Counted from the stretch's first letter, positions 41,972-50,398 are shown. The stretch is DNA of 54,254 bases from an uncultured Clostridia bacterium (GCA_944386455.1 CALXBC010000014.1:1-54254); one strand, 5' to 3'. The notes: generated by a model from the letters alone, not told the origin. Numbers and translations are program-made.

Positions 41972-42901
41972 TTATCTTTTTCTCCGGCTGCGGTTTGGCC
42001 GATAAAGGCCTTCCACGCCAACGGACTCGCAGCCATACTCACATTCAAAGGCCGAACCGGTACTGCTGTTTTGGCCGGAAGCCAGCGTCTCCCGTACAAA
42101 AAGAAAAAGCAGCAGACCGCTTATCAGAGTAAACGCCAAGGAGCTAAATCCCGGAAGGATGATTTGACTGCCAATACCCGAATATTCCACCAACCGGCAG
42201 AAAAGCGGCGGGACAGACGTCACAGCGCCCAAGGCTACAGCAAAAACGCCGGAAATCATCAGCTGCCGTTTCTGATCCCGCCGCAGAAGTCCGGCGGTAT
42301 AACGCGCATAATAGACCAGAAACAAAACAAGCGCTGCTGAAAACAAAATCTCAAAAATATAGGACGAAATGTTTGCCACCGTTGTATGATGAACAAAAAT
42401 ACAAACCAGCTCAAGAACTGACCAGAGTGCCGGAACCAGGAAAAAAACATGGTTTTGAAGCCGTTTTTGCTCTTTTTTCCAAAGCAAGACCGCATGATAA
42501 AGCAGTACGGCTCCAGAAGCAGCCTCCAGCAGAGTGGTAATCCGCTCCAGCATACCGTCTGTACCAAACAAGGCAATGATCCCCTCCAGCAGCAGGAGGA
42601 TCCCGGCCGCGCCAAAAATAACCGCAGCCGGGAGTGGATTTTTCATTTTATATGGCTGTTCCAGCCGCAAAGGATGAAGCAGCAGCACGATCACCGCATA
42701 AGCAAGGTACAACAGCAGAATCACTGTAAGCAGAGGCACCAGAAACGTATCCTCCTGAAAAAAACCGGTTGCAAAGTCGACCGCCAGATTCAACTGGAGA
42801 ATCCGCACAAGCAGCGCTGCCGACACCGCTCCCAGCGACACCGGCAGGAAACGGCTCAGCCGGAATATTTGTTTCAGCTTTTCCTTCTGCTCCATTTCCA
42901 A
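41972..42901 (-). CDS. Polytopic membrane protein, unknown
   Basis: 309 residues with about eight hydrophobic helices separated by short loops, and a C-terminal hydrophilic tail with FECEYGCES and RPNRSRRKR. I recognise no family. The TTG start has AGGAAGG 7 bases upstream; an ATG two codons later is an alternative. It begins 27 bases after the citrate synthase gene and is probably co-transcribed, but no functional link is evident. Confidence 0.75.
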   Translation of the reverse strand: MEMEQKEKLKQIFRLSRFLPVSLGAVSAALLVRILQLNLAVDFATGFFQEDTFLVPLLTVILLLYLAYAVIVLLLHPLRLEQPYKMKNPLPAAVIFGAAGILLLLEGIIALFGTDGMLERITTLLEAASGAVLLYHAVLLWKKEQKRLQNHVFFLVPALWSVLELVCIFVHHTTVANISSYIFEILFSAALVLFLVYYARYTAGLLRRDQKRQLMISGVFAVALGAVTSVPPLFCRLVEYSGIGSQIILPGFSSLAFTLISGLLLFLFVRETLASGQNSSTGSAFECEYGCESVGVEGLYRPNRSRRKR

Positions 42902-42928
42902 AATGCCGCCTTCCTACATTGCAAAAAT

Positions 42929-44290
42929 TCAGCGCTGGTCAATCGGCAGATAGGGCTGCTGTTTCGCAACCGCTTTATAGGCGGGACGAATGATCCGTTT
43001 TCCGTTGATCATTTCTTCCATCCGGTGAGCCGCCCAGCCGGCCATCCGCGCAACCGCAAACAGCGGTGTGAACAGTTCTTCCGGAATGCCAAGCATTTTA
43101 TAAACCAGGCCGGAATACAAATCCACATTCGCGCAAAGCACCTTGCCGTCATTTTTCTTTTCTGCATAAACCATCGGAGCGAGCCGCTCCACCGCTTCCA
43201 GCAGCTTGAATTCCGGCTCAAACTCTGTGTTTTCAGCAAGACGCATCGCATTTTTCTTCAAGATGACTGCCCGGGGATCCGATTTGGTATAAACAGCATG
43301 CCCGATGCCATAGATCAAGCCGGAGCCGTCGCCTGCTTCCTTGTCCATGATCTTGCGCAGGAACGCAAGAATTTCTTCATCATCATTCCAGTTATGTACG
43401 CCCTCTTTGATGTATCCCAGCATCTCCATGACCTTGATGTTTGCGCCGCCGTGACGAGGACCTTTGAGGGAGCCGATCGCCGCCGCATAGGCGGAATAGG
43501 CGTCTGTTCCGGAAGAGGTCAGCACCCGGCAGGCAAAAGTGGAATTGTTTCCGCCGCCATGCTCTGCATGCAGCAGCAGACACAGATCGAGCAGATGAGC
43601 CTCTTCAGGCGTATACTGGCGGTTGGGGCGCAGCGTGGAAAGAATGCTTTCTGCGGTGCTCTCCTCTGCGATCAGGGGATGGATAAACATGCTTTCATTA
43701 TCATAGCTGCGCCGCTTGATCTGGAAAGAATTCACCATGATGGTGGGCAGGCAGGAGATGATCTGGAGCGCCTTGCGGATCTCATGCTCCAGGTTGTTGT
43801 TCTCCGCCTCGTCATCATAAGAGTACAGTGCCAGCACAGAACGGGAAAGTTTGTTCATGATATTTCTGGCAGGCACCTTGATGATGATATCATCAATAAA
43901 ATTCTCAGGCAGTTCCCGGAAATTCGCCATGATTTCCCGGAAGTGCTTCAGCTGCGTAGCAGTAGGCAGCGCACCAAACAAAAGCAGATAAACGACCTCT
44001 TCATATCCAAAGCGGTTTTCCTGTACGCAGCCGTTCACAATATCGTTGATATTGATGCCGCGGTAAATCAGCTCTCCATCGATTGGCTGGCGTTCCCCTT
44101 CGTTGAGCAGGTACCCATGGACGTTGCAGATCAGGGTCAGTCCTGCCAGCACGCCGGTGCCGTCGCCGTTGCGCAGTCCGCGTTTGACATCCAGTTTATC
44201 ATAATAGCTCGCGTCTATATGGTTATATTTTATAAACTCATCGCATAATGTTTTGATAGCGCGGCTCCGGTATTGTTCTTTTGCGTTCAT
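42929..44290 (-). CDS. gltA: Citrate synthase
   Basis: 453 residues. Condenses acetyl-CoA and oxaloacetate. Catalytic residues are visible in LLHAEHGGGNNSTFACRV (His), GIGHAVYTKSDPRAV (second His and the Asp nearby) and ILSTLRPNRQYTPEEAHLLD. The long N-terminus with RGLRNGDGTGVLAGLT is typical of the clostridial group; 2-methylcitrate synthase activity cannot be excluded. AGGAGG is 5 bases before the ATG, and a strong promoter is at 44327. Confidence 0.93.
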   Translation of the reverse strand: MNAKEQYRSRAIKTLCDEFIKYNHIDASYYDKLDVKRGLRNGDGTGVLAGLTLICNVHGYLLNEGERQPIDGELIYRGININDIVNGCVQENRFGYEEVVYLLLFGALPTATQLKHFREIMANFRELPENFIDDIIIKVPARNIMNKLSRSVLALYSYDDEAENNNLEHEIRKALQIISCLPTIMVNSFQIKRRSYDNESMFIHPLIAEESTAESILSTLRPNRQYTPEEAHLLDLCLLLHAEHGGGNNSTFACRVLTSSGTDAYSAYAAAIGSLKGPRHGGANIKVMEMLGYIKEGVHNWNDDEEILAFLRKIMDKEAGDGSGLIYGIGHAVYTKSDPRAVILKKNAMRLAENTEFEPEFKLLEAVERLAPMVYAEKKNDGKVLCANVDLYSGLVYKMLGIPEELFTPLFAVARMAGWAAHRMEEMINGKRIIRPAYKAVAKQQPYLPIDQR

Positions 44291-44326
44291 AAGTACCTCC
44301 TGTTAAATTTAAGATATATTATTTCT

Positions 44327-44355
44327 ATTGTAGCGAATTTGCCGATAAAAGTCAA
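44327..44355 (-). promoter_or_regulatory. Promoter of citrate synthase
   Basis: TTGACT, 17 bases, TACAAT on the minus strand. Confidence 0.85.
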
Positions 44356-44443
44356 GAGAAAATCCGGGAGCGCAGATCGTAAAAATGAATTAATATATCG
44401 TCTATATTTCATTAATTTTTGACTCTTTCGGCATTTTATGGTG

Positions 44444-44473
44444 TTTACCGAACCATATTGCAGGATTTATAAT
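44444..44473 (+). promoter_or_regulatory. Promoter of the SpoIID-like gene
   Basis: TTTACC, 18 bases, TATAAT. No clear SigE-type sequence, so expression may not be confined to sporulation. Confidence 0.5.
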
Positions 44474-44504
44474 ACAAAAATTCAAAAGAAAGGATGAAAA
44501 ACAA

Positions 44505-45527
44505 ATGAAACATTACTTTGGCATTTTTCTGGGCATTGCGTTTTTGATTATGTCGATCCCCTGTTTTGCATTCGCGGGAACGTCGGGCAGCACGCCAAAA
44601 GAGACCATGTCCGCCGCATCCTCTTCGGACGGACAGGCCGCCGAAAATGATACGGTCAGCTTTAAGGTCTATAATCATAAAACAGGGAAGGTTGAGACCA
44701 TTGCTGCCGGCGATTATATCAAAGGTGTGGTGGCTGCCGAAATGCCTGCAAGCTATCACACAGAGGCCCTGAAGGCGCAGGCAGTGGCTGCTCACACCTA
44801 CGCGCTCAAAATGAAGGAACAGCAGGCCGCAGCTCCTACAGAATCGCTCAAAGGTGCAGATATCTCCACAGACCCATCCACCAGTCAAAGCTACATGAGC
44901 ATATCGGAACTGAAAGAATTCTACGGCGACCAATTCGACGCCAATTACAAAAAAATCAGCGACGCAGTAGACGCCGTTCTGGATAAGGTGATCCTCTGCG
45001 ACGGCGAACTGATCGCCGCTGCGTTTCACGCGGTTTCCGGCGGAACAACCGAGGATGCCGCCAATGTATGGGGCCGTTCCCTGTCTTATCTGAAGCCGGT
45101 TTTGAGCGACGGCGATCTGCTGGCACCAAATTACGAAGCCAAAACCGAGCTGGCGAGTGCAGACGTCAAAGCAAAGCTCTCCGAAGCATTCGACGGACTG
45201 ACTTTTCCAGAGGATCCAGCCGCATGGCTCACCATAACATCCATAACGGAATCCAAGTCGGTCAAGGAAGCACAGGTCTGCGGAAAAACCGTTGCGGGCA
45301 CCGAACTGAGAGAAGCACTTGGGCTTCCTTCCACTTATTTTACCGTAAGCTATGCAGACGGTAAGTTCACCTTTGATACCAAAGGCAAGGGGCATGGGGT
45401 CGGAATGAGCCAGTACGGCGCCGACTATCTGGCCCGTCAGGGAAAAACATACGACGAAATATTAAAATACTATTATACCGGCGTGGAGATCGCGATCGTC
45501 AAGGCCAACAGTGAAGCAGACCAGTAA
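44505..45527 (+). CDS. SpoIID/LytB-domain lytic transglycosylase-like protein
   Basis: 340 residues. Signal peptide 1-24 (SIPCFAFAG), Ser/Ala linker, then the SpoIID domain: the catalytic Glu in VVAAEMPASYHTEALKAQAVAA, CDGELIAAAFHAVSGGTTEDA, and GHGVGMSQYGADYLA. SpoIID digests denuded glycan strands during engulfment; paralogues act in vegetative wall turnover. AAAGGA is 9 bases before the ATG. Single gene ended by a strong terminator. Confidence 0.92.
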   Translation: MKHYFGIFLGIAFLIMSIPCFAFAGTSGSTPKETMSAASSSDGQAAENDTVSFKVYNHKTGKVETIAAGDYIKGVVAAEMPASYHTEALKAQAVAAHTYALKMKEQQAAAPTESLKGADISTDPSTSQSYMSISELKEFYGDQFDANYKKISDAVDAVLDKVILCDGELIAAAFHAVSGGTTEDAANVWGRSLSYLKPVLSDGDLLAPNYEAKTELASADVKAKLSEAFDGLTFPEDPAAWLTITSITESKSVKEAQVCGKTVAGTELREALGLPSTYFTVSYADGKFTFDTKGKGHGVGMSQYGADYLARQGKTYDEILKYYYTGVEIAIVKANSEADQ

Positions 45528-45531
45528 AAGC

Positions 45532-45570
45532 AAGGCTCCGAAACGAACCATATTTCGTTTCGGAGCTTTG
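45532..45570. terminator. Bidirectional terminator after the SpoIID-like gene
   Basis: 13-bp core stem GCTCCGAAACGAA with flanking A/T pairs and a 6-base loop. Confidence 0.8.
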
Positions 45571-45586
45571 CCGGCTTTGCAAGGTA

Positions 45587-45898
45587 TTATTTCTTTTTGT
45601 CTTCCTGCACTGCATCAACAGCATCAGAGTCAACCTGCTCCTCAGAATCGGCAGCTGTGTCAGCCGATTCTTCGGGTGCCGTATCCTCATCTGCGTCTTC
45701 TTCCGGTGCAACCGTTTCGTCACCATTCATGATATCGTCTTCAAACTCGTCATCGTCAAAATACATTTCTTCGTCAAAATCGAGTTCTTCCTTGATTTTT
45801 TTGCCTTTTTTCTTCAGAAAGGCAACAACCGCAACCGCCGCTCCAGCGACAGCTGCCAAAACAGCAACGATCTTGATCCAGCTATGTTTCTTTTTCAA
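45587..45898 (-). CDS. Small membrane protein with a strongly acidic tail
   Basis: 103 residues. One N-terminal helix (about 8-28, IVAVLAAVAGAAVAVVAFL), a basic KKKGKK stop-transfer, then about 65 residues that are mostly Asp and Glu (DFDEEMYFDDDEFEDD). Layout suggests an inside-facing acidic tail; I recognise no family beyond general YtxH-like resemblance. The TTG start has GGGAGG 8 bases upstream; the longer frame lacks one. Confidence 0.7.
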   Translation of the reverse strand: MKKKHSWIKIVAVLAAVAGAAVAVVAFLKKKGKKIKEELDFDEEMYFDDDEFEDDIMNGDETVAPEEDADEDTAPEESADTAADSEEQVDSDAVDAVQEDKKK

Positions 45899-45971
45899 TT
45901 CCAGCACCTCCCTGATTGATTTGTTGTTTCCATTATATACCATCTTCTGCAAAAAAACAATTACAAAATTC

Positions 45972-46691
45972 TTACATATTTCCGGTTAAATTCATAATAA
46001 TTGAGATTCCGGCCACCGGCGCGGTTTCACAGCGGAGAATCCGCTTTCCAAGCGTTGCGGCCCTCATGCCGCCGGCTTCTGCCTGCATTGCCTCGGTTTC
46101 GCTGAAGCCGCCCTCACTTCCGACCAAAAGAGAGATTTCGCGGTACTGCGACATCAATAGCTTTTGCAGCGGAAGTCCGCCGCATTCATAGAACATTATG
46201 GAAATATCATACCGTGTCTGTTCCAGCAGCATTTCATCAAAAGACAGCAGCGGCCTCACCTGTGGGATCCTGCCGCGGCCGCACTGTTTGGCAGCCTCCA
46301 AAGCAATTTTCTGATAACGCAGCAGCTTTTTCTCCATGGATTTGAAATCGGGGCGGGAAATGCATCTTGATGTCAGCACCGGCGTCACTGATACTGCGCC
46401 AAGCTCCACTGCCTTTTGAATGATGAACTCCATCTTTTCACCTTTGGGCAGCGCCTGATAAAGATGGAGATCAATCGTCGGTTCCGATTCTGAATCCCGT
46501 TGCTCCAATACCTTTAAAACGACAGTCTCCCCCACAGATTCAATTTCACAGAGATAATCATGGCATGCGCCGTCACAAACGGTCATGCGCTCCCCTGGAG
46601 TCATCCGCAGAGATTTTGTGATATGCCGGGCGTCTTCGCCCTCTATCCTGGCGATCCCGTCCACAGGCCGGGTACAGTAAAAGCGGGGCAT
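45972..46691 (-). CDS. rsmE: 16S rRNA m3U1498 methyltransferase RsmE
   Basis: 239 residues. N-terminal PUA-like RNA-binding domain (about 1-70, GEDARHITKSLRMTPGE), then a SPOUT knot: LYQALPKGEKMEFIIQKAVE, VGSEGGFSETE and LGKRILRCETAPVA. Full length. AAAGGA is 10 bases before the ATG. It follows the kinase-like gene by 17 bases, so they share a transcript. Confidence 0.95.
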   Translation of the reverse strand: MPRFYCTRPVDGIARIEGEDARHITKSLRMTPGERMTVCDGACHDYLCEIESVGETVVLKVLEQRDSESEPTIDLHLYQALPKGEKMEFIIQKAVELGAVSVTPVLTSRCISRPDFKSMEKKLLRYQKIALEAAKQCGRGRIPQVRPLLSFDEMLLEQTRYDISIMFYECGGLPLQKLLMSQYREISLLVGSEGGFSETEAMQAEAGGMRAATLGKRILRCETAPVAGISIIMNLTGNM

Positions 46692-46708
46692 CTCCGAGCA
46701 GTCCTTTC

Positions 46709-47830
46709 CTATAAGGTTTCTATTGTATTGATGCCGCAGACATCCGCCAAGTATAAATACAGGGGAGAAAACTTGCTCAAAATATACTCGCTGCAGGGCG
46801 TTTCCACAATTCTTTCATTCAAGTGATCGACAATGGGGAGCCGAAGCGCCACTACGGTGCCCTTGTTCAGCTCGCTTGTCAGCATGCAGCTGCCCTCATG
46901 CAGTTCAACCACCTGTTTGACGATTGACAGGCCAAGTCCTACCCCGCTGGCGGGAGAACCGTCGGGATCATAAGAGTAAAATGGAACAAATACATGCGGC
47001 TGCACATCGTCGGGGATCCCAAGCCCTTTATCCGAAACCATAATAACATAGTCGCGCCCGGCTTTGACCAGTCGGACTAAAATTTCATTGCCCGGATTTG
47101 TATAGATACACGAGTTGGCCACAAGATTATAAAGCGCCACGGACAGCATTTCGGGCTGAATCTCAGAAATAATCTCCTCTTCACAGATATCATATTGAAA
47201 AGCAATATCGGTGCGTCCGACAAAGCTGCGGATAGAAGCACAGGTTTGCTCCATAAAGCGGTTCATGTTTACCCGCAGCATTTTGGGCTTTTCCTCCAGG
47301 GCGTTGTACTTGAAATAATTTACCAGGTTGCTGGTCGAGCGCATGGTCTGATAGCATTTTACCCCTATCCGCTCAAGGAACTTGTAGCTGTCATAACACT
47401 CGTATTTTTCCAGCTCCTTTTTCAGCGGACCAAGCATATTGTGTATCGCAAATACCGGTTCGCGGTACTGTGCGGCCACAGAAGTCACGATCTGTTCAAC
47501 GACCGCCGGACCCCAATTATCTTGCTTTTTTGTCAGGATCGCCAGAATCAGATACGGTTCTTTTTCGCCCACAGGCATAATAGAAAAGCTGCCTGCCCCG
47601 AACTGCAGGCTTCCCATCACCTGGCAGCTATGTCCCTCGCTCAGCTGGGTCTGCAGCTTACCGGGCTCGGGCAGATAACATAAATCACACAAGCTGTTGA
47701 TTTTTGCTTTTTCGGTCATGCTTGCGGCGGACGCATTGCGCCAAATCAGCGACATCTTTTCATCAAATAAAAATACCGGGGACTTATTGGCTGCATACAG
47801 CTTTTTGACTGGCTCTATCAGTTCTCTCAT
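46709..47830 (-). CDS. Soluble histidine-kinase-like protein lacking the canonical phosphoacceptor His
   Basis: 373 residues with no membrane helix. A PAS-like N-terminus (PVFLFDEKMSLIWRNASAAS), a helical HisKA-like region, then an intact ATPase: VALYNLVANSCIYTNPG, VSDKGLGIP and GVGLGLSIVKQV. Where kinases read HELRTP this one reads AQYREP, so the usual His is Ala; a His lies seven positions further on. Either a pseudokinase or a kinase using another site. No response regulator is adjacent; rsmE follows. AAGGAA is 11 bases before the ATG. Confidence 0.85.
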   Translation of the reverse strand: MRELIEPVKKLYAANKSPVFLFDEKMSLIWRNASAASMTEKAKINSLCDLCYLPEPGKLQTQLSEGHSCQVMGSLQFGAGSFSIMPVGEKEPYLILAILTKKQDNWGPAVVEQIVTSVAAQYREPVFAIHNMLGPLKKELEKYECYDSYKFLERIGVKCYQTMRSTSNLVNYFKYNALEEKPKMLRVNMNRFMEQTCASIRSFVGRTDIAFQYDICEEEIISEIQPEMLSVALYNLVANSCIYTNPGNEILVRLVKAGRDYVIMVSDKGLGIPDDVQPHVFVPFYSYDPDGSPASGVGLGLSIVKQVVELHEGSCMLTSELNKGTVVALRLPIVDHLNERIVETPCSEYILSKFSPLYLYLADVCGINTIETL

Positions 47831-47961
47831 TTTTTACACGGTTCCTTCCTGTTTGTGCAGCCGCTTAGAATAATGACTAGGCCAAAGAAGCTGCCTCTTG
47901 GATTTATGGCTGCTGTCTCAAAACATCCTATTTCTTGCAACAAAAAATACTTGATTGTTTT

Positions 47962-47991
47962 ATTTTACTATACTTACATAATAATATGCAA
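47962..47991 (-). promoter_or_regulatory. Promoter of the kinase-like gene/rsmE
   Basis: TTGCAT, 18 bases, TAAAAT on the minus strand; leader of about 125 bases with no gene. Confidence 0.5.
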
Positions 47992-48074
47992 GTGCTGGAC
48001 TCGCTTTTTTCAGAAAAAGTTATCTGTTTCTACTTTTGCCGCATTCGTTTGGACAAACTTACCACATTTTTTTA

Positions 48075-48114
48075 TTTGACAGATATAAAAAATTTACGTT
48101 AATTTTCTGTCAAA
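48075..48114. promoter_or_regulatory. Inverted repeat upstream of gapA
   Basis: TTTGACAG and CTGTCAAA, perfect 8-bp arms, 32 bp centre to centre (three helical turns), immediately upstream of the gapA -35. Candidate operator. Confidence 0.55.
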
Positions 48115-48117
48115 CGC

Positions 48118-48146
48118 TTGTATATTTCCCTTTAATGGTATAGAAT
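48118..48146 (+). promoter_or_regulatory. Promoter of gapA
   Basis: TTGTAT, 17 bases, TAGAAT; TATAGA two bases earlier is an alternative -10. Confidence 0.6.
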
Positions 48147-48182
48147 ATAAGTATCATCTTGATATTAGGAGGATTTTTGATT

Positions 48183-49214
48183 ATGGCTGTTAAAGTTGCT
48201 ATCAATGGTTTCGGCCGGATCGGCCGCCTCGCGTTCAGACAGATGTTCGGCGCAGAGGGCTATGAGGTTGTTGCGATCAACGATCTGACCGCACCGAAAA
48301 TGCTGGCACATCTTCTGAAGTATGACACCGCTCAGGGCGGATACTGCGGAAAAATCGGCGAAAAGCTGCACACCGTCGAGGCCGGCGAGGATTCCATCAC
48401 CGTTGACGGAAAAGAAATCAAAATCTATGCCAAAGCTAACGCTGCCGAACTCCCTTGGGGCGAGCTCGGAATCGACGTCGTCCTGGAGTGCACAGGCTTC
48501 TACTGCTCCAAGGATAAGAGCATGGCTCACATCAACGCCGGTGCCAAAAAGGTCGTCATCTCTGCTCCGGCCGGCAACGATCTGAAAACCATCGTTTACA
48601 GCGTCAATGAAAAAACACTGACTGCTGATGACCAGATCATTTCTGCTGCTTCCTGCACCACCAACTGCCTGGCTCCGATGGCAAACGCACTGAACAAATA
48701 CGCGCCGATCCAGAGCGGTATCATGAGCACCATCCATGCTTATACCGGCGACCAGATGATTCTTGACGGTCCGCACCGCAAAGGCGATCTGCGCCGTGCC
48801 CGTGCAGGCGCTGCCAATATCGTTCCGAACTCCACCGGTGCTGCCAAAGCAATCGGTCTGGTTATTCCGGAGCTCAACGGCAAGCTGATCGGTTCTGCAC
48901 AGCGTGTTCCGGTCCCGACCGGTTCCACCACGATTCTTACCGCTGTGGTAAAAGGCACCGATGTAACAGTCGATGGCATTAACGCAGCAATGAAAGCCGC
49001 TGCTTCCGAGTCCTTTGGCTATAACGAAGATCCGATCGTTTCTTCCGACGTCATTGGTATGAGATACGGCTCTCTCTTTGATGCAACCCAGACCATGGTT
49101 TGCAAGATCGCGGATGATCTGTATGAGGTTCAGGTCGTTTCCTGGTATGACAATGAAAATTCTTATACCAGCCAGATGGTAAGAACCATCAAATACTTCG
49201 CAGAAGTAAAATAA
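48183..49214 (+). CDS. gapA: Glyceraldehyde-3-phosphate dehydrogenase
   Basis: 343 residues. Glycolytic, NAD-dependent. Rossmann start [17 protein letters not shown]34 in AINDLTAP (NAD preference), catalytic C158 in [11 protein letters not shown], and [13 protein letters not shown] at the end. AGGAGG is 10 bases before the ATG. Codon use is strongly biased to C-ending codons relative to neighbours, fitting high expression. Monocistronic, with a strong terminator; no pgk follows. Confidence 0.98.
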   Translation: MAVKVAINGFGRIGRLAFRQMFGAEGYEVVAINDLTAPKMLAHLLKYDTAQGGYCGKIGEKLHTVEAGEDSITVDGKEIKIYAKANAAELPWGELGIDVVLECTGFYCSKDKSMAHINAGAKKVVISAPAGNDLKTIVYSVNEKTLTADDQIISAASCTTNCLAPMANALNKYAPIQSGIMSTIHAYTGDQMILDGPHRKGDLRRARAGAANIVPNSTGAAKAIGLVIPELNGKLIGSAQRVPVPTGSTTILTAVVKGTDVTVDGINAAMKAAASESFGYNEDPIVSSDVIGMRYGSLFDATQTMVCKIADDLYEVQVVSWYDNENSYTSQMVRTIKYFAEVK

Positions 49215-49229
49215 GCCTTGGTGCTGACG

Positions 49230-49260
49230 ACTCCCCCGGCCAAATGGTCGGGGGAGTTTT
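49230..49260 (+). terminator. Terminator of gapA
   Basis: ACTCCCCCG/CGGGGGAGT stem and TTTTATTTTT. Confidence 0.92.
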
Positions 49261-49287
49261 ATTTTTCGCGATACTCTTTATGCTTCT

Positions 49288-49321
49288 ATAGACTAATACA
49301 TTATATAATGTATTAGTCTAT
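49288..49321. promoter_or_regulatory. 34-bp perfect palindrome before an XRE gene
   Basis: Seventeen bases followed directly by their exact reverse complement, no spacer, AT-rich (ACTAATACATTAT half). It lies just before the promoter region of the 49381 gene and is a likely operator. Confidence 0.65.
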
Positions 49322-49380
49322 TTGTAAAGAGACAAAATAAGATATGATTCCATTATAGTTAATGAATGGAGAAATATCTT

Positions 49381-49584
49381 ATGATAACATTAGATGTCCT
49401 GAATTTATTAAAGAAAAACGGAAAAACAAAATATTGGCTTTATAAGCAGCTTGGGATGAGTTATCAAAACTTCAATAAAATGATAAACAATCAGACAAAA
49501 TCCATTCAGTATCAAAATATCGAAACCTTGTGCCTGTTATTAAACTGCACGCCAAACGAATTGTTTAAATTTTCAGAAGATTAA
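49381..49584 (+). CDS. Small XRE/Cro-type regulator
   Basis: 67 residues, almost all helix-turn-helix (LDVLNLLKKNGKTKYWLYKQ, then QNFNKMINNQTKSIQYQNIETLCLLLNCTPNELF). This is the YozG-like short Cro family. The second Met of the frame is the start because GGAG lies 9 bases before it. Preceded by a 34-bp palindrome. The A/T-rich codon use contrasts with gapA, suggesting acquired DNA. Confidence 0.85.
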   Translation: MITLDVLNLLKKNGKTKYWLYKQLGMSYQNFNKMINNQTKSIQYQNIETLCLLLNCTPNELFKFSED

Positions 49585-49591
49585 ACGTTTT

Positions 49592-49634
49592 TATACCGTT
49601 TTGGTTTAATAATCAATATACCGTTTCGGTTTAT
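49592..49634. promoter_or_regulatory. Operator pair 1 (TATACCGTTTYGGTTTA)
   Basis: Two near-identical sites 25 bp apart (49592, 49617), each with the dyad ACCG-3-YGGT, ending 2 bases before the TATAAT at 49637-49642 of the XRE gene. Recurs at 50096-50138. Confidence 0.7.
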
Positions 49635-49674
49635 CATATAATATTCCTACTATTTTAATAAGAAGGAATATTAT

Positions 49675-49896
49675 ATGTTCGACCATATCCGTGGATTAAG
49701 AGAAGATAAGGATTTAACACAGAAAGAGATCGCTGACTATTTGCATTGCAGTCAGGTGACCTACTCCCGATATGAATTAGGAACTCGGGATATCCCGTCC
49801 GGTGTTTTGATCTCTCTGGCAAGATTCCATCAAACCAGTGTTGATTATCTTTTAGGCTTGACAAATATTAAAACGCCCTATCCCCGTAAAAAATAA
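49675..49896 (+). CDS. XRE-family regulator, tandem copy 1
   Basis: 73 residues: MFDHIRGLREDKDLTQKEIA then CSQVTYSRYELGTRDIP and VDYLLGLTN. A single HTH_3 domain. AAGGA is 7 bases before the ATG. Almost identical in DNA and protein to the gene at 50180; differences are at residues 2-3 and in the last eight. The operators at 49592 suggest autoregulation. Its last 19 bases overlap the antisense Cys-rich gene. Confidence 0.9.
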   Translation: MFDHIRGLREDKDLTQKEIADYLHCSQVTYSRYELGTRDIPSGVLISLARFHQTSVDYLLGLTNIKTPYPRKK

Positions 49897-50048
49897 TGTG
49901 GTATTTTTTGCCCCATAAAACAACACATCAAAAAATCACACTCATCACAACAGCATTCGATTAAATTTCCGTTTGCATCTATGTGCTTACCGTTTCCCGG
50001 ACAATCTTTCCCTTGATTTCCCGGACGAAATACTATTTCTTTGTCCAA
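49878..50048 (-). CDS. Small Cys-rich protein, antisense between the two XRE copies
   Basis: 56 residues from a TTG start: MDKEIVFRPGNQGKDCPGNG, then KHIDANGNLIECCCDECDFL and MCCF. Seven cysteines, mostly in CCCDECDFLMCC, suggest metal binding. GGAAAGG is 9 bases upstream and a strong promoter is at 50092. I associate CPGNG..CCCDECD with short uncharacterised proteins of gut Firmicutes, but the function is unknown. The ends overlap the upstream XRE gene tail to tail. Confidence 0.5.
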   Translation of the reverse strand: MDKEIVFRPGNQGKDCPGNGKHIDANGNLIECCCDECDFLMCCFMGQKIPHYFLRG

Positions 50049-50091
50049 AATACCAGCCCTTTCCAAATAACATTTTGAATTTTGCTCAATA

Positions 50092-50120
50092 ATTATATAC
50101 CGTTTTGGTTTAAAAGTCAA
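50092..50120 (-). promoter_or_regulatory. Promoter of the Cys-rich gene, with an operator in its spacer
   Basis: TTGACT, 17 bases, TATAAT on the minus strand. The spacer holds the ACCGTTTTGGT operator. In copy 1 the matching sequence reads TTGATT, 17, TAAAAA and is weak. Confidence 0.8.
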
Positions 50121-50138
50121 TATACCAATTCGGTTTAA
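50096..50138. promoter_or_regulatory. Operator pair 2 (duplicate of 49592-49634)
   Basis: Sites at 50096 and 50121, again 25 bp apart, between divergent promoters of the Cys-rich gene and XRE copy 2 (its -10 TATAAT at 50141-50146). Confidence 0.7.
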
Positions 50139-50179
50139 CATATAATATTCCTACTATTTTAAATAAGAAGGAATATTAT

Positions 50180-50398
50180 ATGTACAATCATATCCGTGGA
50201 TTAAGAGAAGATAAGGATTTAACGCAGAAAGAGATCGCTGACTATTTGCATTGCAGTCAGGTGACCTACTCCCGATATGAATTAGGAACTCGGGATATCC
50301 CGTCCGGTGTTTTGATTTCTCTGGCAAGATTCCATCAAACCAGTGTTGATTACCTTTTAGGCTTGACAAATGTTACAACACCCTATCCTCAAAAATAA
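50180..50398 (+). CDS. XRE-family regulator, tandem copy 2
   Basis: 72 residues, MYNHIRGLREDKDLTQKEIA onward, same HTH as copy 1 with only a handful of base changes over about 200 bases. The duplication includes about 85 bases of upstream sequence with the operators, -10 and ribosome binding site. Such near identity means recent duplication or gene conversion. Both proteins should bind the same operators. Ended by a strong terminator. Confidence 0.9.
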   Translation: MYNHIRGLREDKDLTQKEIADYLHCSQVTYSRYELGTRDIPSGVLISLARFHQTSVDYLLGLTNVTTPYPQK

